Source of the DNA: JACMLD01 sp044227095 | GTDB taxonomy: Bacteria; Bacteroidota; Bacteroidia; Chitinophagales; Chitinophagaceae | Length of the DNA: 64,000 nt | Reading direction: 5' to 3' | Assembly (NCBI GenBank): GCA_044227095.1 | Contig: JBGAFV010000002.1 | Coordinates: 558,001 to 622,000, forward strand | Shown: positions 1 to 8,800 of the stretch, in pieces | Position numbering within the stretch: the first letter of the stretch is position 1 | Layout of the letters: every line of letters starts with the position of its first letter | Program-made: the position numbers and the translations under genes | The notes under the pieces: generated by a model | The model's input: only the letters and a program-made list of their open reading frames with translations | Told to the model about the DNA's origin: nothing | The model's database searches: none

Positions 1-1
1 T

Positions 2-751
2 AACGAAAGCATTAGCTCAAATCCATTCAGCGGAATAAAAGCATTGCCCAACTGGCGTTTGTCTTATACTGGTTTAACAAGAATTCCGGGCATGGAGAAA
101 ATATTTTCCAACTTTACAGTTACCCATGCGTATACCAGTACACTTAGCATGAATAGTTTTAACTCTGCACTACTCTACCAGGATCCGTTAAAGCAAAGTT
201 ATCCGGGTTTTATTGATACACTTACCGGCAACTTTATACCATATTTCCTCGTACCAAATATTTCCATCTCCGAGGCATTTGCGCCGTTTATAGATCTTGA
301 TATGCAACTCACCAACCAGATGGGTGCAAGGTTTGAATACAAAAAATCGCGGATGCTCAGCTTAAGCCTTGTAGATTTTCAATTGAGCGAATCCCGCTCT
401 ACAGAATTTACTTTTGGTGGAAGATGGAGAAAAAGAGGCTTCCCACTGCCATTTAAAGTACCGTTCACTAAAAAAGATACTAAGAAACTTGAGAACGATA
501 TTACATTTACACTCGACTTTAGCATACGAGATGACATAACTTCCAACAGTCGCCTCGACCAGGTTTCTGTTTTACCAACAGCCGGTCAAAAAGTAATTAC
601 CATTTCGCCAAGTATTGATTATGTGCTCAACAACCGCATAAAGATCATCCTGTATTTTGATCAGCGGAGGACCGAACCAAAAATTTCTACTTCTGCGCCA
701 ATTACCAATACCAAGGGAGGTATAAAGATCAATATTTCGCTGGCACAATAG
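2..751 (+). CDS. sprA: SprA/Sov family T9SS translocon protein, C-terminal fragment
   Basis: This is the 3' end of a gene that begins before the window; the frame is open from base 2, so the in-frame TTG at 44 is not the real start. SprA is the very large outer-membrane barrel through which type IX secretion substrates leave the cell. The visible roughly 249 residues carry the family's C-terminal pattern: an NWR..Y.GL segment, IFSNFTVTHAY, the phrase LVPNISISEAFAPFIDLD, then alternating beta strands with RFEYKKSR and an end in strand-rich sequence. The assignment rests on recognising these motifs. A terminator follows at once, so it is the last gene of its unit. T9SS is consistent with the many sorting-domain proteins further along. 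Confidence 0.85.
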   Translation, partial: NESISSNPFSGIKALPNWRLSYTGLTRIPGMEKIFSNFTVTHAYTSTLSMNSFNSALLYQDPLKQSYPGFIDTLTGNFIPYFLVPNISISEAFAPFIDLDMQLTNQMGARFEYKKSRMLSLSLVDFQLSESRSTEFTFGGRWRKRGFPLPFKVPFTKKDTKKLENDITFTLDFSIRDDITSNSRLDQVSVLPTAGQKVITISPSIDYVLNNRIKIILYFDQRRTEPKISTSAPITNTKGGIKINISLAQ

Positions 752-771
752 TTTTGCATAAGAAAATAACC

Positions 772-814
772 AACGGGCTTATTGAAAATGAATCAATAAG
801 GCCGTTATTTTTAA
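772..814 (+). terminator. Intrinsic terminator after sprA
   Basis: A 14-bp stem (772-785 with 793-806, one mismatch) around a 7-nt loop is followed by a short T-rich stretch. It lies 20 bases after the sprA stop and before the next gene. Confidence 0.75.
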
Positions 815-842
815 GTAAAACAATAGTCTTACTTTTATAAGT

Positions 843-2516
843 ATGAGAAAACTATTTTTTATTCTTTCTGCTGCAGCTCTATTTTTTTCGTGCAAACAGC
901 AAACTACATACGATACAATCATTCGCAACGGAATGATTTACGACGGAACTGGTAGCGATCCTTATAAGGCTGATATTGCTATCAATGCAGATACCATAGC
1001 TTTTATTGGCGATCTCAGTAATGCAAAAGCAAAAAATGAAACTGATGCAAAAGGTATGGCGGTAGCGCCGGGTTTCATTAACATGATGGGGCATTCTGAA
1101 GAATCACTTTTTGCAGATGGAAGATCGCAAAGCGATATACGCCAGGGAGTGACGCTTGAAATTTTTACTGAGTCGAGCTATGGGCCGCTGAATGAAAAAA
1201 TGAAAAAGCAATTGCAGGATGGCCAGGGAGATATAAAATTCAAAGTAGAATGGAGTACACTTGGACAATACATGCAAACACTGGAAAGAAAAGGCATCTC
1301 CTGCAATATTGCATCTTTTGTAGGAACAGGAGCTGTACGACAGTTTGTAATTGGAGAAGATAATAAAGCCCCTACCCCATCTCAACTCGATAGTATGAAA
1401 ATGTTGGTAGACCAGGCAATGGAAGAAGGTGCATTAGGTGTTACCAACGCACTTATTTATCCCGTAGATTTTTTTGCCAAAACGGATGAGTTGATTGCTT
1501 TATCAAAAGAAGCCGCAAAATATGGTGGAACCTATAGCAGTCACATGCGCAGCGAAGGAAATAAATTGTATGAAGCTGTAGAAGAGCTTATCACCATTTC
1601 AAAAGAAGCCAATATACCCGCAGAAATTTTTCATTTAAAAGCTGCAGGTAAAAACAACTGGCCAAAAATGGATAGTGTTATAAAAAGAGTTGAGCGGGCA
1701 AGAAAAGAAGGACTGGATGTTACTGCTGATATGTACACCTATACCGCAGGTGCTACAGGTATGACATCTGCTTTTCCGCCAACATTGCAGGATGGTGGGT
1801 TTGGAAAGTTATGGCAGCGTTTGCACGATCCCGTTATAAGAAAACAAATGGCTAAAGCTATGAACACAGATGCTGTGGAATGGGAAAATCTTTATTATGG
1901 ATCTGGTGGCGCAGCAAATGTATTGTTGCTAAGCTTTAAACAGGATTCTTTAAAAAAATATACAGGCAAAACATTGGCAGAAGCAGCCGCCATGCGGGGA
2001 AAAACAGTGGAAGAAACAGCAATGGATTTAATAATACAGGACAGTACAAGAGTTGGCGTTGCTTATTTTATGATGAATGAAGACAATGTAAAAAAACAGG
2101 TGGCGCTACCCTGGGTTAGCTTTGGCAGCGATGAAGCTTCTTATACCAATGAAGGTGTTTTTCTGAAATCAAATGCACACCCGCGTGCATATGGAAATTT
2201 TGCAAGGGTGCTTGGTAAATATAGTCGCGATGAAAAAGTGATGCCTATAAAAGATGCGATAAGAAAATTAAGTTTTCTTCCTGCAAAGCATTTAAAGCTG
2301 CAGAAGAGAGGAGAACTTAAAACCGGCAACTATGCTGATATTGTTATTTTCGATGCAGATAAAATAACAGACCATGCAACTTATGATAAGCCACACCAAT
2401 ATGCTACAGGCATGCTGCATGTATTTGTAAATGGCACACAGGTTTTAAAAGATGGAGAGCATACAGGTGCAACACCAGGAAAATTTGTAAAAGGACCAGG
2501 CGTGAAAACCAATTAA
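843..2516 (+). CDS. Amidohydrolase-family lipoprotein, N-acyl-D-amino-acid deacylase-like
   Basis: A 557-residue amidohydrolase of the D-aminoacylase group, which removes acyl groups from N-acyl-D-amino acids. The N-terminus is a lipoprotein signal with Cys17 after LFFS, so the protein should be membrane-anchored outside the cytoplasm. The beta-sandwich start (IIRNGMIYDGTG) and PGFIN entry to the barrel are clear. Later metal and catalytic positions are recognisable: SSHMRSEG, EIFHLKAAG and GSDEA. The usual first HxH metal motif reads M-G-H, so only the second histidine (His84) is present; this variant is, as far as I recall, found in a whole subfamily. Substrate is therefore uncertain. It stands alone after the sprA terminator. 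Confidence 0.75.
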   Translation: MRKLFFILSAAALFFSCKQQTTYDTIIRNGMIYDGTGSDPYKADIAINADTIAFIGDLSNAKAKNETDAKGMAVAPGFINMMGHSEESLFADGRSQSDIRQGVTLEIFTESSYGPLNEKMKKQLQDGQGDIKFKVEWSTLGQYMQTLERKGISCNIASFVGTGAVRQFVIGEDNKAPTPSQLDSMKMLVDQAMEEGALGVTNALIYPVDFFAKTDELIALSKEAAKYGGTYSSHMRSEGNKLYEAVEELITISKEANIPAEIFHLKAAGKNNWPKMDSVIKRVERARKEGLDVTADMYTYTAGATGMTSAFPPTLQDGGFGKLWQRLHDPVIRKQMAKAMNTDAVEWENLYYGSGGAANVLLLSFKQDSLKKYTGKTLAEAAAMRGKTVEETAMDLIIQDSTRVGVAYFMMNEDNVKKQVALPWVSFGSDEASYTNEGVFLKSNAHPRAYGNFARVLGKYSRDEKVMPIKDAIRKLSFLPAKHLKLQKRGELKTGNYADIVIFDADKITDHATYDKPHQYATGMLHVFVNGTQVLKDGEHTGATPGKFVKGPGVKTN

Positions 2517-2537
2517 TAATTTATAATTAATAATTTA

Positions 2538-2990
2538 ATGAGCATTGTTATAAGAAAAGCTGTTAAAGAAGATTGTGTTAGGTTATTGGAATTGATAAAC
2601 GAACTGGCGGTGTATGAAAAAGCACCGCAGGAAGTGACCGTTACGTTGGATCATTTTATTGAAAGTGGCTTTGGCGCAAACCCTGTATGGTGGTGCCTTG
2701 TAGCCGAAGCAGACGGCAAAGTGGAGGGATTTGCGCTGTATTATATCCGTTATTCTACCTGGAAGGGGCAACGGATGTACCTGGAAGATTTAATTGTTAC
2801 AGAAAAAATGCGTGGCAAAGGTTTGGGTAAATTATTGTTTGATGCGCTGATAGCAGAAGCAAAAGAAAAAAAATTCAACGGTGTTGTTTGGCAGGTGCTG
2901 GACTGGAATGAACCTGCTATCAATTTTTATAAAAAATATTACAATGCAACCCTGGATGGAGAGTGGATCAATTGTTCTATTAGTATTTGA
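2538..2990 (+). CDS. GNAT family N-acetyltransferase
   Basis: A 150-residue acetyltransferase of the GNAT superfamily, which transfers acetyl from acetyl-CoA to an amine. The acetyl-CoA binding signature R-G-K-G-L-G-K (about residues 95-101) and the downstream NEPAINFYKKYYNA motif are plain. The sequence resembles the small diamine/spermidine acetyltransferase-like group (LEDLIVTEKMRGKGLG), but the substrate cannot be read from sequence. It starts 21 bases after the amidohydrolase stop and could be co-transcribed with it. Confidence 0.85.
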   Translation: MSIVIRKAVKEDCVRLLELINELAVYEKAPQEVTVTLDHFIESGFGANPVWWCLVAEADGKVEGFALYYIRYSTWKGQRMYLEDLIVTEKMRGKGLGKLLFDALIAEAKEKKFNGVVWQVLDWNEPAINFYKKYYNATLDGEWINCSISI

Positions 2991-3227
2991 TTTTGCAATT
3001 AACCAAACTAAGTTTGGGAAAAACATAGGTAGTAATAATTGGAGACTTAGTACAGCAGCGAATAAACTATTAGCCGCAGATGCGCAGATTAAGAAAACGA
3101 AAATTATAGCTGCTTGCTTTCTGATCAACAATTGCCTTTAGCAAAGAAGATTATTATTGTACTACAGTACAAGAGAGTGACACAACAAAAGCTGAATAAA
3201 TTACCACTGCTGGTTTCAAAAAAAAAA

Positions 3228-4118
3228 TTAATTAATTCCGTCTACCTGCATTGTCTTTTCAATTTTCAGTACAAGGCCCTGCAAAACTTTTCCGGGGCCA
3301 ACTTCTGTAAATTTGGAAGCGCCGTCTTTTATCATTGCTTTTACGCTTTGCGTCCAGCGTACGGCGCCGGTTAACTGATCAATGAGGTTTTGTTTTATTT
3401 CTTCGCGGTCGTATACTGCTTTAGCCACCACGTTTTGGTATACATGCGATGTTGGCTGATGAAAAGTTGTACTTTCTATAGCGGCTTTCAATTCGTTTTT
3501 TGCAGGTTCCATTAATGGAGAATGAAATGCACCGCCTACAGGCAATACCAATGCTCTTTTAGCACCTGCAGCCTTCATGCGTTCGCAGGCTATTTCTATT
3601 CCTTTAACGCTGCCGCTTATTACAAGCTGGCCGGGGCAGTTATAATTTGCAGGAACAACTACTTCGCCTGTTTCCTGCTGTACTTGCGCACAAATTTCTT
3701 CTACCTTCTCATCTGAGAGTGCGAGTACTGCCGCCATTGTAGAAGGGGTTAATTCGCAAGCTTTTTGCATAGCAGTTGCACGAATGCTTACAAGACGCAA
3801 ACCATCTTCAAAACTTAATGTTCCATTAGCAACAAGGGCAGAAAATTCTCCGAGAGAATGCCCTGCTACCATATCCGGCTTTGCGCCTTCTATACTTTTA
3901 TAAGCAATAACGGAATGCAGAAAAACTGCAGGTTGGGTTACATTGGTTTGTTTCAGGTCATCATCTGTACCTGTAAACATAATATCGGAAATGCGAAATT
4001 TTAAAATTTCATTTGCCTGTTCAAAGAGTTTTTTGGCAAAAGCATTATTGTTGTAGTGTTCTTTTCCCATTCCGGCAAATTGCGACCCCTGGCCCGGAAA
4101 TACATAAGCATGTTTCAT
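3228..4118 (-). CDS. fabD: Malonyl-CoA:ACP transacylase (FabD)
   Basis: Transfers malonyl from CoA to acyl carrier protein, feeding fatty-acid elongation in the cytoplasm. From the start at 4118 the protein is 296 residues, normal for FabD. It has the N-terminal FPGQGSQ, the nucleophile elbow GHSLGE (Ser88) and GGAFHSPLM with the catalytic His199. The frame is open 27 codons further upstream to another possible ATG at 4199, but homologues begin right before the A-Y-V-F-P-G-Q-G motif, so I chose 4118. It is downstream of folE on the same strand. Confidence 0.93.
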   Translation of the reverse strand: MKHAYVFPGQGSQFAGMGKEHYNNNAFAKKLFEQANEILKFRISDIMFTGTDDDLKQTNVTQPAVFLHSVIAYKSIEGAKPDMVAGHSLGEFSALVANGTLSFEDGLRLVSIRATAMQKACELTPSTMAAVLALSDEKVEEICAQVQQETGEVVVPANYNCPGQLVISGSVKGIEIACERMKAAGAKRALVLPVGGAFHSPLMEPAKNELKAAIESTTFHQPTSHVYQNVVAKAVYDREEIKQNLIDQLTGAVRWTQSVKAMIKDGASKFTEVGPGKVLQGLVLKIEKTMQVDGIN

Positions 4119-4202
4119 ACCATCAGATTGATGCCCAAATATAAAAGGTTTATCGGAAGCAAATAAAACTTTCAGATAAACCTTTCCTAAAAAAATCACT
4201 TA

Positions 4203-4799
4203 TTAATGAAGATGGGAACCTATAAGCCGGATGAACTCGCTTCTTGTTTCATTCTTATGAAATTCTCCCCAGAAAGCAGATGTAGTGGTAACGGAGTTTT
4301 GTTTTTGTACACCACGCATCATCATACATAAATGAGAAGCTTCTATAACTACGGCAACACCCATTGGATTTAAGGTATCCCTAATCACTTCCATTACCTG
4401 GTGGGTGAGGCGTTCCTGTACCTGCAACCGCCTGGAAAACACATCCACTACCCTTGCAATTTTACTTAAGCCGGTTATATAGCCGTTTGGTATATAGGCT
4501 ACATGGGCTTTGCCATAAAACGGAAGCATATGATGTTCGCACATGCTGTATAGTTCTATGTCTTTAACTATTATCATTTCACTTACGTCTTCGTGAAATT
4601 TTGCAGAATCAAGGATAGCTTTTGCATCAAGATGATAGCCCTGGGTTAAAAACTGCATCGCTTTTGCAACACGTTCTGGCGTTTTTAATAACCCTTCTCT
4701 TTCTGCATCTTCTCCCAATAGGTTGAGCGTTTCTTTATATTTTTCTACCAGCTGGGCTGTAATTTTTTCATCAAACTGTTCCGTCTTTTTATATGGCAT
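4203..4799 (-). CDS. folE: GTP cyclohydrolase I (FolE)
   Basis: Converts GTP to 7,8-dihydroneopterin triphosphate, the first step to tetrahydrofolate and related pterins (and to queuosine in many bacteria). The 198-residue length is usual. Zinc ligands are visible: Cys87 and His90 in SMCEHHMLPF and Cys157 in HLCMMMRG; the substrate-binding segment LSKIARVVDVFSRRLQVQE is intact. It lies 19 bases downstream of a PTPS/QueD gene on the same strand, so the product of FolE and the enzyme using it are probably made together. Confidence 0.95.
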   Translation of the reverse strand: MPYKKTEQFDEKITAQLVEKYKETLNLLGEDAEREGLLKTPERVAKAMQFLTQGYHLDAKAILDSAKFHEDVSEMIIVKDIELYSMCEHHMLPFYGKAHVAYIPNGYITGLSKIARVVDVFSRRLQVQERLTHQVMEVIRDTLNPMGVAVVIEASHLCMMMRGVQKQNSVTTTSAFWGEFHKNETRSEFIRLIGSHLH

Positions 4800-4818
4800 T
4801 TAAGTTGTTTTTAATAAA

Positions 4819-5229
4819 TTAAACCGGGTATTCTACAAAATTTCTTTCCGTTTCATATAATCTAACCTGCAAATCCAGTTGTTGGTCAATGTTAGGACGC
4901 AGCAAATTGTAAATAACAATAGCAATATTTTCTGCCGTTGGGTTGAGTGTTGCAAATTCCTTTGTGTCTAGATTAAGGTTTTTATGGTCGAATTTAGACA
5001 ACACATTTTTCTGTATAAGATCACTTAATATTTTTAAATCCATTACAAAACCGGTTAAAGGATCTGGCTCACCCGTAAGCTTAACCACAAGTTCATAGTT
5101 ATGTCCATGATAATTGGGCAGGTTACATTTACCAAAAGTGCGTTTATTTTTTTCTGCATCCCATGCCGGGTTGTTTAAACGGTGCGCAGCGTTAAAATGC
5201 TCCTTTCTATAAACCGCAACTTTACTCAT
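4819..5229 (-). CDS. queD: 6-carboxytetrahydropterin synthase / PTPS family protein, copy 1
   Basis: A 136-residue member of the PTPS/QueD family, acting on dihydroneopterin triphosphate. The three zinc histidines are His16 (HFNAAH), His41 and His43 (YHGHNYE); the catalytic Cys35 (GKC), DHKNLN and the late E-T-E-R-N-F-V-E-Y segment are present. It precedes folE in one transcription unit. QueD (queuosine) is the default reading; a tetrahydropterin role is possible. A second copy lies 213 bases upstream on the same strand. Confidence 0.85.
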   Translation of the reverse strand: MSKVAVYRKEHFNAAHRLNNPAWDAEKNKRTFGKCNLPNYHGHNYELVVKLTGEPDPLTGFVMDLKILSDLIQKNVLSKFDHKNLNLDTKEFATLNPTAENIAIVIYNLLRPNIDQQLDLQVRLYETERNFVEYPV

Positions 5230-5442
5230 GTCTTTCAGTTATTAAAATAGATTATAGCGTGAACGGGTAAACGCCGGAACAGGTTGCCACATGCGCATTT
5301 TATGAACCAAAATTTTGCAAATAATTACAACCTGCCTGAATAATTGTTCAATATTAAGAAGGATAAATTTACACAATATGCTTTATGCCCCGCTCAAATT
5401 ACCAATAAAAGAAAATAAGGCGATTCGTTGGACAGCCAGCAT

Positions 5443-5853
5443 TTATTTTCCGAAGTATTCAACAAAAATCCGGGGTGTTTCGTATAATTTGATGCAATGC
5501 AGTGCAATGCCTGCGGGCAGGTGTGGGATCAATTGTTGCCAGATGCCGATAGCAAGGTTTTCTGTAGAGCACATTTTTCCTGCCATAAACGGCACATCTA
5601 TATTGAGGTTTTTATGATCCAGCAGTTCAAGCACATGCTCTTTTATAATGATACTCAGTTTTTTTACATCAAACAAAAAACCTGTGTTAATGTCCGGCTC
5701 TCCTTTAATGGTAACATACAATTCATAATTGTGCCCGTGCCAGTTTTCATTTGCACATTTGCCAAAAACAGCTTCATTTTCCTCAACACTCCATGCCGGG
5801 TTAAATAATTTATGCGCTGCATTAAAATGCTCCACTCTTGTGAGGTACACCAT
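5443..5853 (-). CDS. PTPS/QueD family protein, copy 2
   Basis: A second, diverged PTPS/QueD family enzyme on the same strand as copy 1. From the chosen start the zinc histidines are His14, His39 and His41, with Cys33 in GKC and DHKNLN, so it should be active. An in-frame ATG seven codons upstream (5874) is possible; I chose 5853 because it puts the HFNAAH motif at nearly the same distance from the start as in copy 1. The two copies probably serve different pterin products, for example one in queuosine synthesis and one in another pterin pathway; this is inference. Confidence 0.85.
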   Translation of the reverse strand: MVYLTRVEHFNAAHKLFNPAWSVEENEAVFGKCANENWHGHNYELYVTIKGEPDINTGFLFDVKKLSIIIKEHVLELLDHKNLNIDVPFMAGKMCSTENLAIGIWQQLIPHLPAGIALHCIKLYETPRIFVEYFGK

Positions 5854-5940
5854 CTCTTCTGAAAATTTTTGCAAAGTTACATTATCGGCTGCATTAGTAA
5901 TCTATTTACCGACATTTGCAGCATATAAAATACTGCTTTC

Positions 5941-6591
5941 ATGAATTATTTACTGGTAGCCGCTACCCACAAAGAAATTGAACCCTTTCTGAACTGGTTA
6001 AAAAACCAATCGACCAATAAAATCAATTTACCCGATGTACTGGTAACAGGCATCGGCCTTACTGCTACCACTTACAGCCTTACCCGTCAACTGCAGCTTA
6101 AAAAATATGATCTTGTAATACAAGCCGGCGTGGCAGGATGCTTTAATAAAAAACTTTCGTTGGGTTCGGTTGTTGCTATAAAAAGAGATGCTATTGCAGA
6201 CCAGAGTGTTATTGAATTGAAACAACTGAAAACATTGTTCGATTTAAAACTTGTACCGGAAAACCAGTTTCCTTACACTAAAACATGGCTGGTAAATCCG
6301 CATGACGATTTATTGAAAAAAACAAAACTGAAACAGGTAAAGGGCATTTCAGTAAATGAAATAACCACCAGCAAAAAGAAAGTTGATTTTTACGAAACAA
6401 ACTTTAATGCTGTAACAGAATCTATGGAAGGAGCTGCCCTGCATTATACCTGTTTAATGGAAAGCGTTCCGTTTTTGCAAATAAGAAGTATGTCTAACTA
6501 TATAGGAGAAAGAAACAAGAAGAAATGGAACATGAAAGAATCTATCATTAACCTTAATAAAGCATTGCTGCAACTGATTGAAAATTTATGA
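5941..6591 (+). CDS. mqnB: Futalosine hydrolase (MqnB)
   Basis: Releases the base from futalosine (or 6-amino-6-deoxyfutalosine) in the alternative menaquinone pathway. It has the nucleoside phosphorylase/nucleosidase fold signatures: VTGIGLTATTYSL near the start, QAGVAGCF, and the catalytic-region phrase ESMEGAALHYTC. At 216 residues it fits the family. It is followed by mqnD with a 4-base ATGA overlap, which is strong context support. It is divergent from the second PTPS gene. Confidence 0.92.
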   Translation: MNYLLVAATHKEIEPFLNWLKNQSTNKINLPDVLVTGIGLTATTYSLTRQLQLKKYDLVIQAGVAGCFNKKLSLGSVVAIKRDAIADQSVIELKQLKTLFDLKLVPENQFPYTKTWLVNPHDDLLKKTKLKQVKGISVNEITTSKKKVDFYETNFNAVTESMEGAALHYTCLMESVPFLQIRSMSNYIGERNKKKWNMKESIINLNKALLQLIENL

Positions 6592-7427
6592 AACTACAGA
6601 TTGGATTTTCTCCTTGTCCCAACGATACTTTTATTTTTGATGCGCTAATCAATAAAAAGATTGATACTGGCAACCTTTCGTTTGAAGCTGTACTGGAAGA
6701 TGTGCAAACGCTAAATAAATGGGCAATAGCAGGCAAACTTAATATCAGCAAAATAAGTTATGGTGTATTACCACTTGTTGTAAACGATTATATCGTTCTA
6801 AACAGCGGTGGTGCTTTGGGCAAAGGTGTGGGACCATTGCTTATTGCAAAAACTGCAATACAGCCCAATGAAAAAATAAATGAAAAAACAATTGCCATAC
6901 CAGGAGAAAACACCACTGCACACATGTTGTTTTCACTTGCATATCCGAAAGCGCAAAAGAAAAATTTTCTTATTTTTTCTGCAATAGAAGATGCGGTATT
7001 GAGTGGCAAAACAGATCTTGGTGTTATTATACACGAGAACAGGTTTACTTACCAGCAAAAGGGATTGCATAAAGTGATTGACCTGGGTGAGTATTGGGAA
7101 GAGCAAACTAAAAATCCAATTCCACTTGGCGGTATTGTTATAAAAAGGAATATTGATACTGTTTTACAAAAAAAGGTTGATGCGCTTATACGGCAAAGTG
7201 TAGAATATGCTTTTAGTAATTATCCTTCACTTACAGATTATGTAAAGCAACATTCTCAGGAAATGGAAGAAGAAGTAATGCGCCAGCATATTGATTTGTA
7301 TGTAAACAACTATAGTATAGATTTGGGAAATGAAGGAAAAGCTGCTGTAAAAAAATTATTGGAAGTATATAAACAGGTTAACCCTTCTTCTGTATCATCA
7401 GCTACAGAAAATTTATTTGTTGAATAA
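6588..7427 (+). CDS. mqnD: 1,4-dihydroxy-6-naphthoate synthase (MqnD)
   Basis: Converts cyclic dehypoxanthinyl futalosine to 1,4-dihydroxy-6-naphthoate, the naphthoquinone-ring step of the futalosine menaquinone route. The periplasmic-binding-protein-like fold shows in the N-terminal FSPCPNDTFIFDALI and in the SGGALGKGVGP and NTTAHMLFSLA segments. The 279-residue length is typical. It overlaps mqnB by 4 bases, so the pair is translationally coupled; other mqn genes are not in the window. Its stop abuts that of the convergent photolyase gene. Confidence 0.94.
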   Translation: MKLQIGFSPCPNDTFIFDALINKKIDTGNLSFEAVLEDVQTLNKWAIAGKLNISKISYGVLPLVVNDYIVLNSGGALGKGVGPLLIAKTAIQPNEKINEKTIAIPGENTTAHMLFSLAYPKAQKKNFLIFSAIEDAVLSGKTDLGVIIHENRFTYQQKGLHKVIDLGEYWEEQTKNPIPLGGIVIKRNIDTVLQKKVDALIRQSVEYAFSNYPSLTDYVKQHSQEMEEEVMRQHIDLYVNNYSIDLGNEGKAAVKKLLEVYKQVNPSSVSSATENLFVE

Positions 7428-8732
7428 TTATTTTTTTAATGCTTTACTGTATACTTCCAGGCAGCGTTTGCGTGCAAAATCGTGGTCAACCATTGGCAAA
7501 GGATAAGTTAGTTCATCCAGTTCCGGCACCCACTTTCTTATATACTTCAGATCTTTATCAAAATTTTCTGTTTGCCTTGTTGGACTAAAAATCCTGAAAT
7601 AAGGCGCAGCATCACAACCACTTCCTGCAGCCCATTGCCATCCTCCGTTATTTGCTGCAAAATCATAATCAAGCAATTTTTCAGCAAAATATGCTTCACC
7701 CCAACGCCAGTCTATAAGCAGGTGTTTGGTAAGAAAAGATGCCGTTATCATTCTTACACGGTTATGCATAAAACCGGTTTCATTAAGTTCACGCATACCT
7801 GCATCTACAATAGGATATCCTGTTGTGCCATTGCACCAACGTTCAAATTCTTTTTCATTGTTTCTCCATTTTATTAAATCATATTCAGTTTTAAATGCCT
7901 TTGCTTTTCCAACATGCGGAAAATTCCACAAAATCATGTGATAAAAATCCCGCCAGATAAGTTCATTTAAAAAAGTATCGCTTAATGTAGTTGCTTTGGT
8001 TGCCAGCTTGCGAATGCTTATGGTACCAAAACGCAAATGCACACCAAGTTTTGACGTACCATGAATGGCAGGATAATCTCTTTGTTCTTTGTACTTTTTT
8101 ATTAACGCTGTATTTAGCTGCGCAGAAGGAAAAGGTTTGTCTACTTCTTCAAAACCCATACTTTTTAATGATGGAATTGCAACAGCTTTTTGCCTGAAAA
8201 AATTTTCAGTATATTTTTTTACAGGATAACTTTTAATATAGAACTCATTTAATGATGCCTTCCACTTGCGGCTGTATGGCGTAAATACAGTGTATGGAGT
8301 GCCATCATCTTTTACTATTTCTTTTTTCTCAAAAATTACCTGGTCTTTGTAACGATGCAATGAAGCTCCGTGCTGGGATAACAATTTTTCTATGGCATCA
8401 TCTCTTTCAATTGCATAAGGTTCATAATCGGTATTGGTAAATACTTTTTCTATTTTGTATTTCTTCAGCAATTGCTTGTATACGTCTTCTGGATAACCAT
8501 AATAAACTTCAAGACTGCTACCCATTGTTTTTAAATCAGTCTGCATTTCTTCAAGCACACTATGGATAAACTCAACACGGCGATCTGCTTTAATCTCTAG
8601 TTGATCAAGAATATTTTTATCGAAAATAAAAACCGGTAATACTGGCTTATCATCTTTTAGCGCATGGTATAGTGCAGCATTATCATCAAGCCTTAAATCT
8701 CGGCGGAACCAACATATGTTTACAGTATGCAT
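7428..8732 (-). CDS. phr: Deoxyribodipyrimidine photolyase / cryptochrome family
   Basis: A 434-residue FAD enzyme that repairs UV-induced pyrimidine dimers with light. The N-terminal domain starts WFRRDLRLDDNAALYHAL; the FAD-binding C-terminal half has TSKLGVHLRFGTIS, NELIWRDFYHM, WCNGTTGYPIVDAGMRELN, HNRVRM and DYDFAANNGGWQWAAGSG. These are the class I photolyase signatures, and the NNGGWQW segment favours a CPD photolyase rather than a pure photoreceptor. A TAnnTTTG-like -7 element on this strand lies at 8758-8765, but I find no TTG at the right distance. Confidence 0.92.
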   Translation of the reverse strand: MHTVNICWFRRDLRLDDNAALYHALKDDKPVLPVFIFDKNILDQLEIKADRRVEFIHSVLEEMQTDLKTMGSSLEVYYGYPEDVYKQLLKKYKIEKVFTNTDYEPYAIERDDAIEKLLSQHGASLHRYKDQVIFEKKEIVKDDGTPYTVFTPYSRKWKASLNEFYIKSYPVKKYTENFFRQKAVAIPSLKSMGFEEVDKPFPSAQLNTALIKKYKEQRDYPAIHGTSKLGVHLRFGTISIRKLATKATTLSDTFLNELIWRDFYHMILWNFPHVGKAKAFKTEYDLIKWRNNEKEFERWCNGTTGYPIVDAGMRELNETGFMHNRVRMITASFLTKHLLIDWRWGEAYFAEKLLDYDFAANNGGWQWAAGSGCDAAPYFRIFSPTRQTENFDKDLKYIRKWVPELDELTYPLPMVDHDFARKRCLEVYSKALKK

Positions 8733-8800
8733 ACCATTAAAATTAAAATGGGTGGTGCAAATGTAACAGGCAATAGGAAGGAATGTTTAAATTTTCAAGC

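Noticed and set aside
3003..3172. Two small palindromes (3003-3017 and 3157-3172) between the GNAT and fabD genes
   Set aside because: They lie between convergent genes, are not followed by T runs and front no promoter, so no function can be supported.
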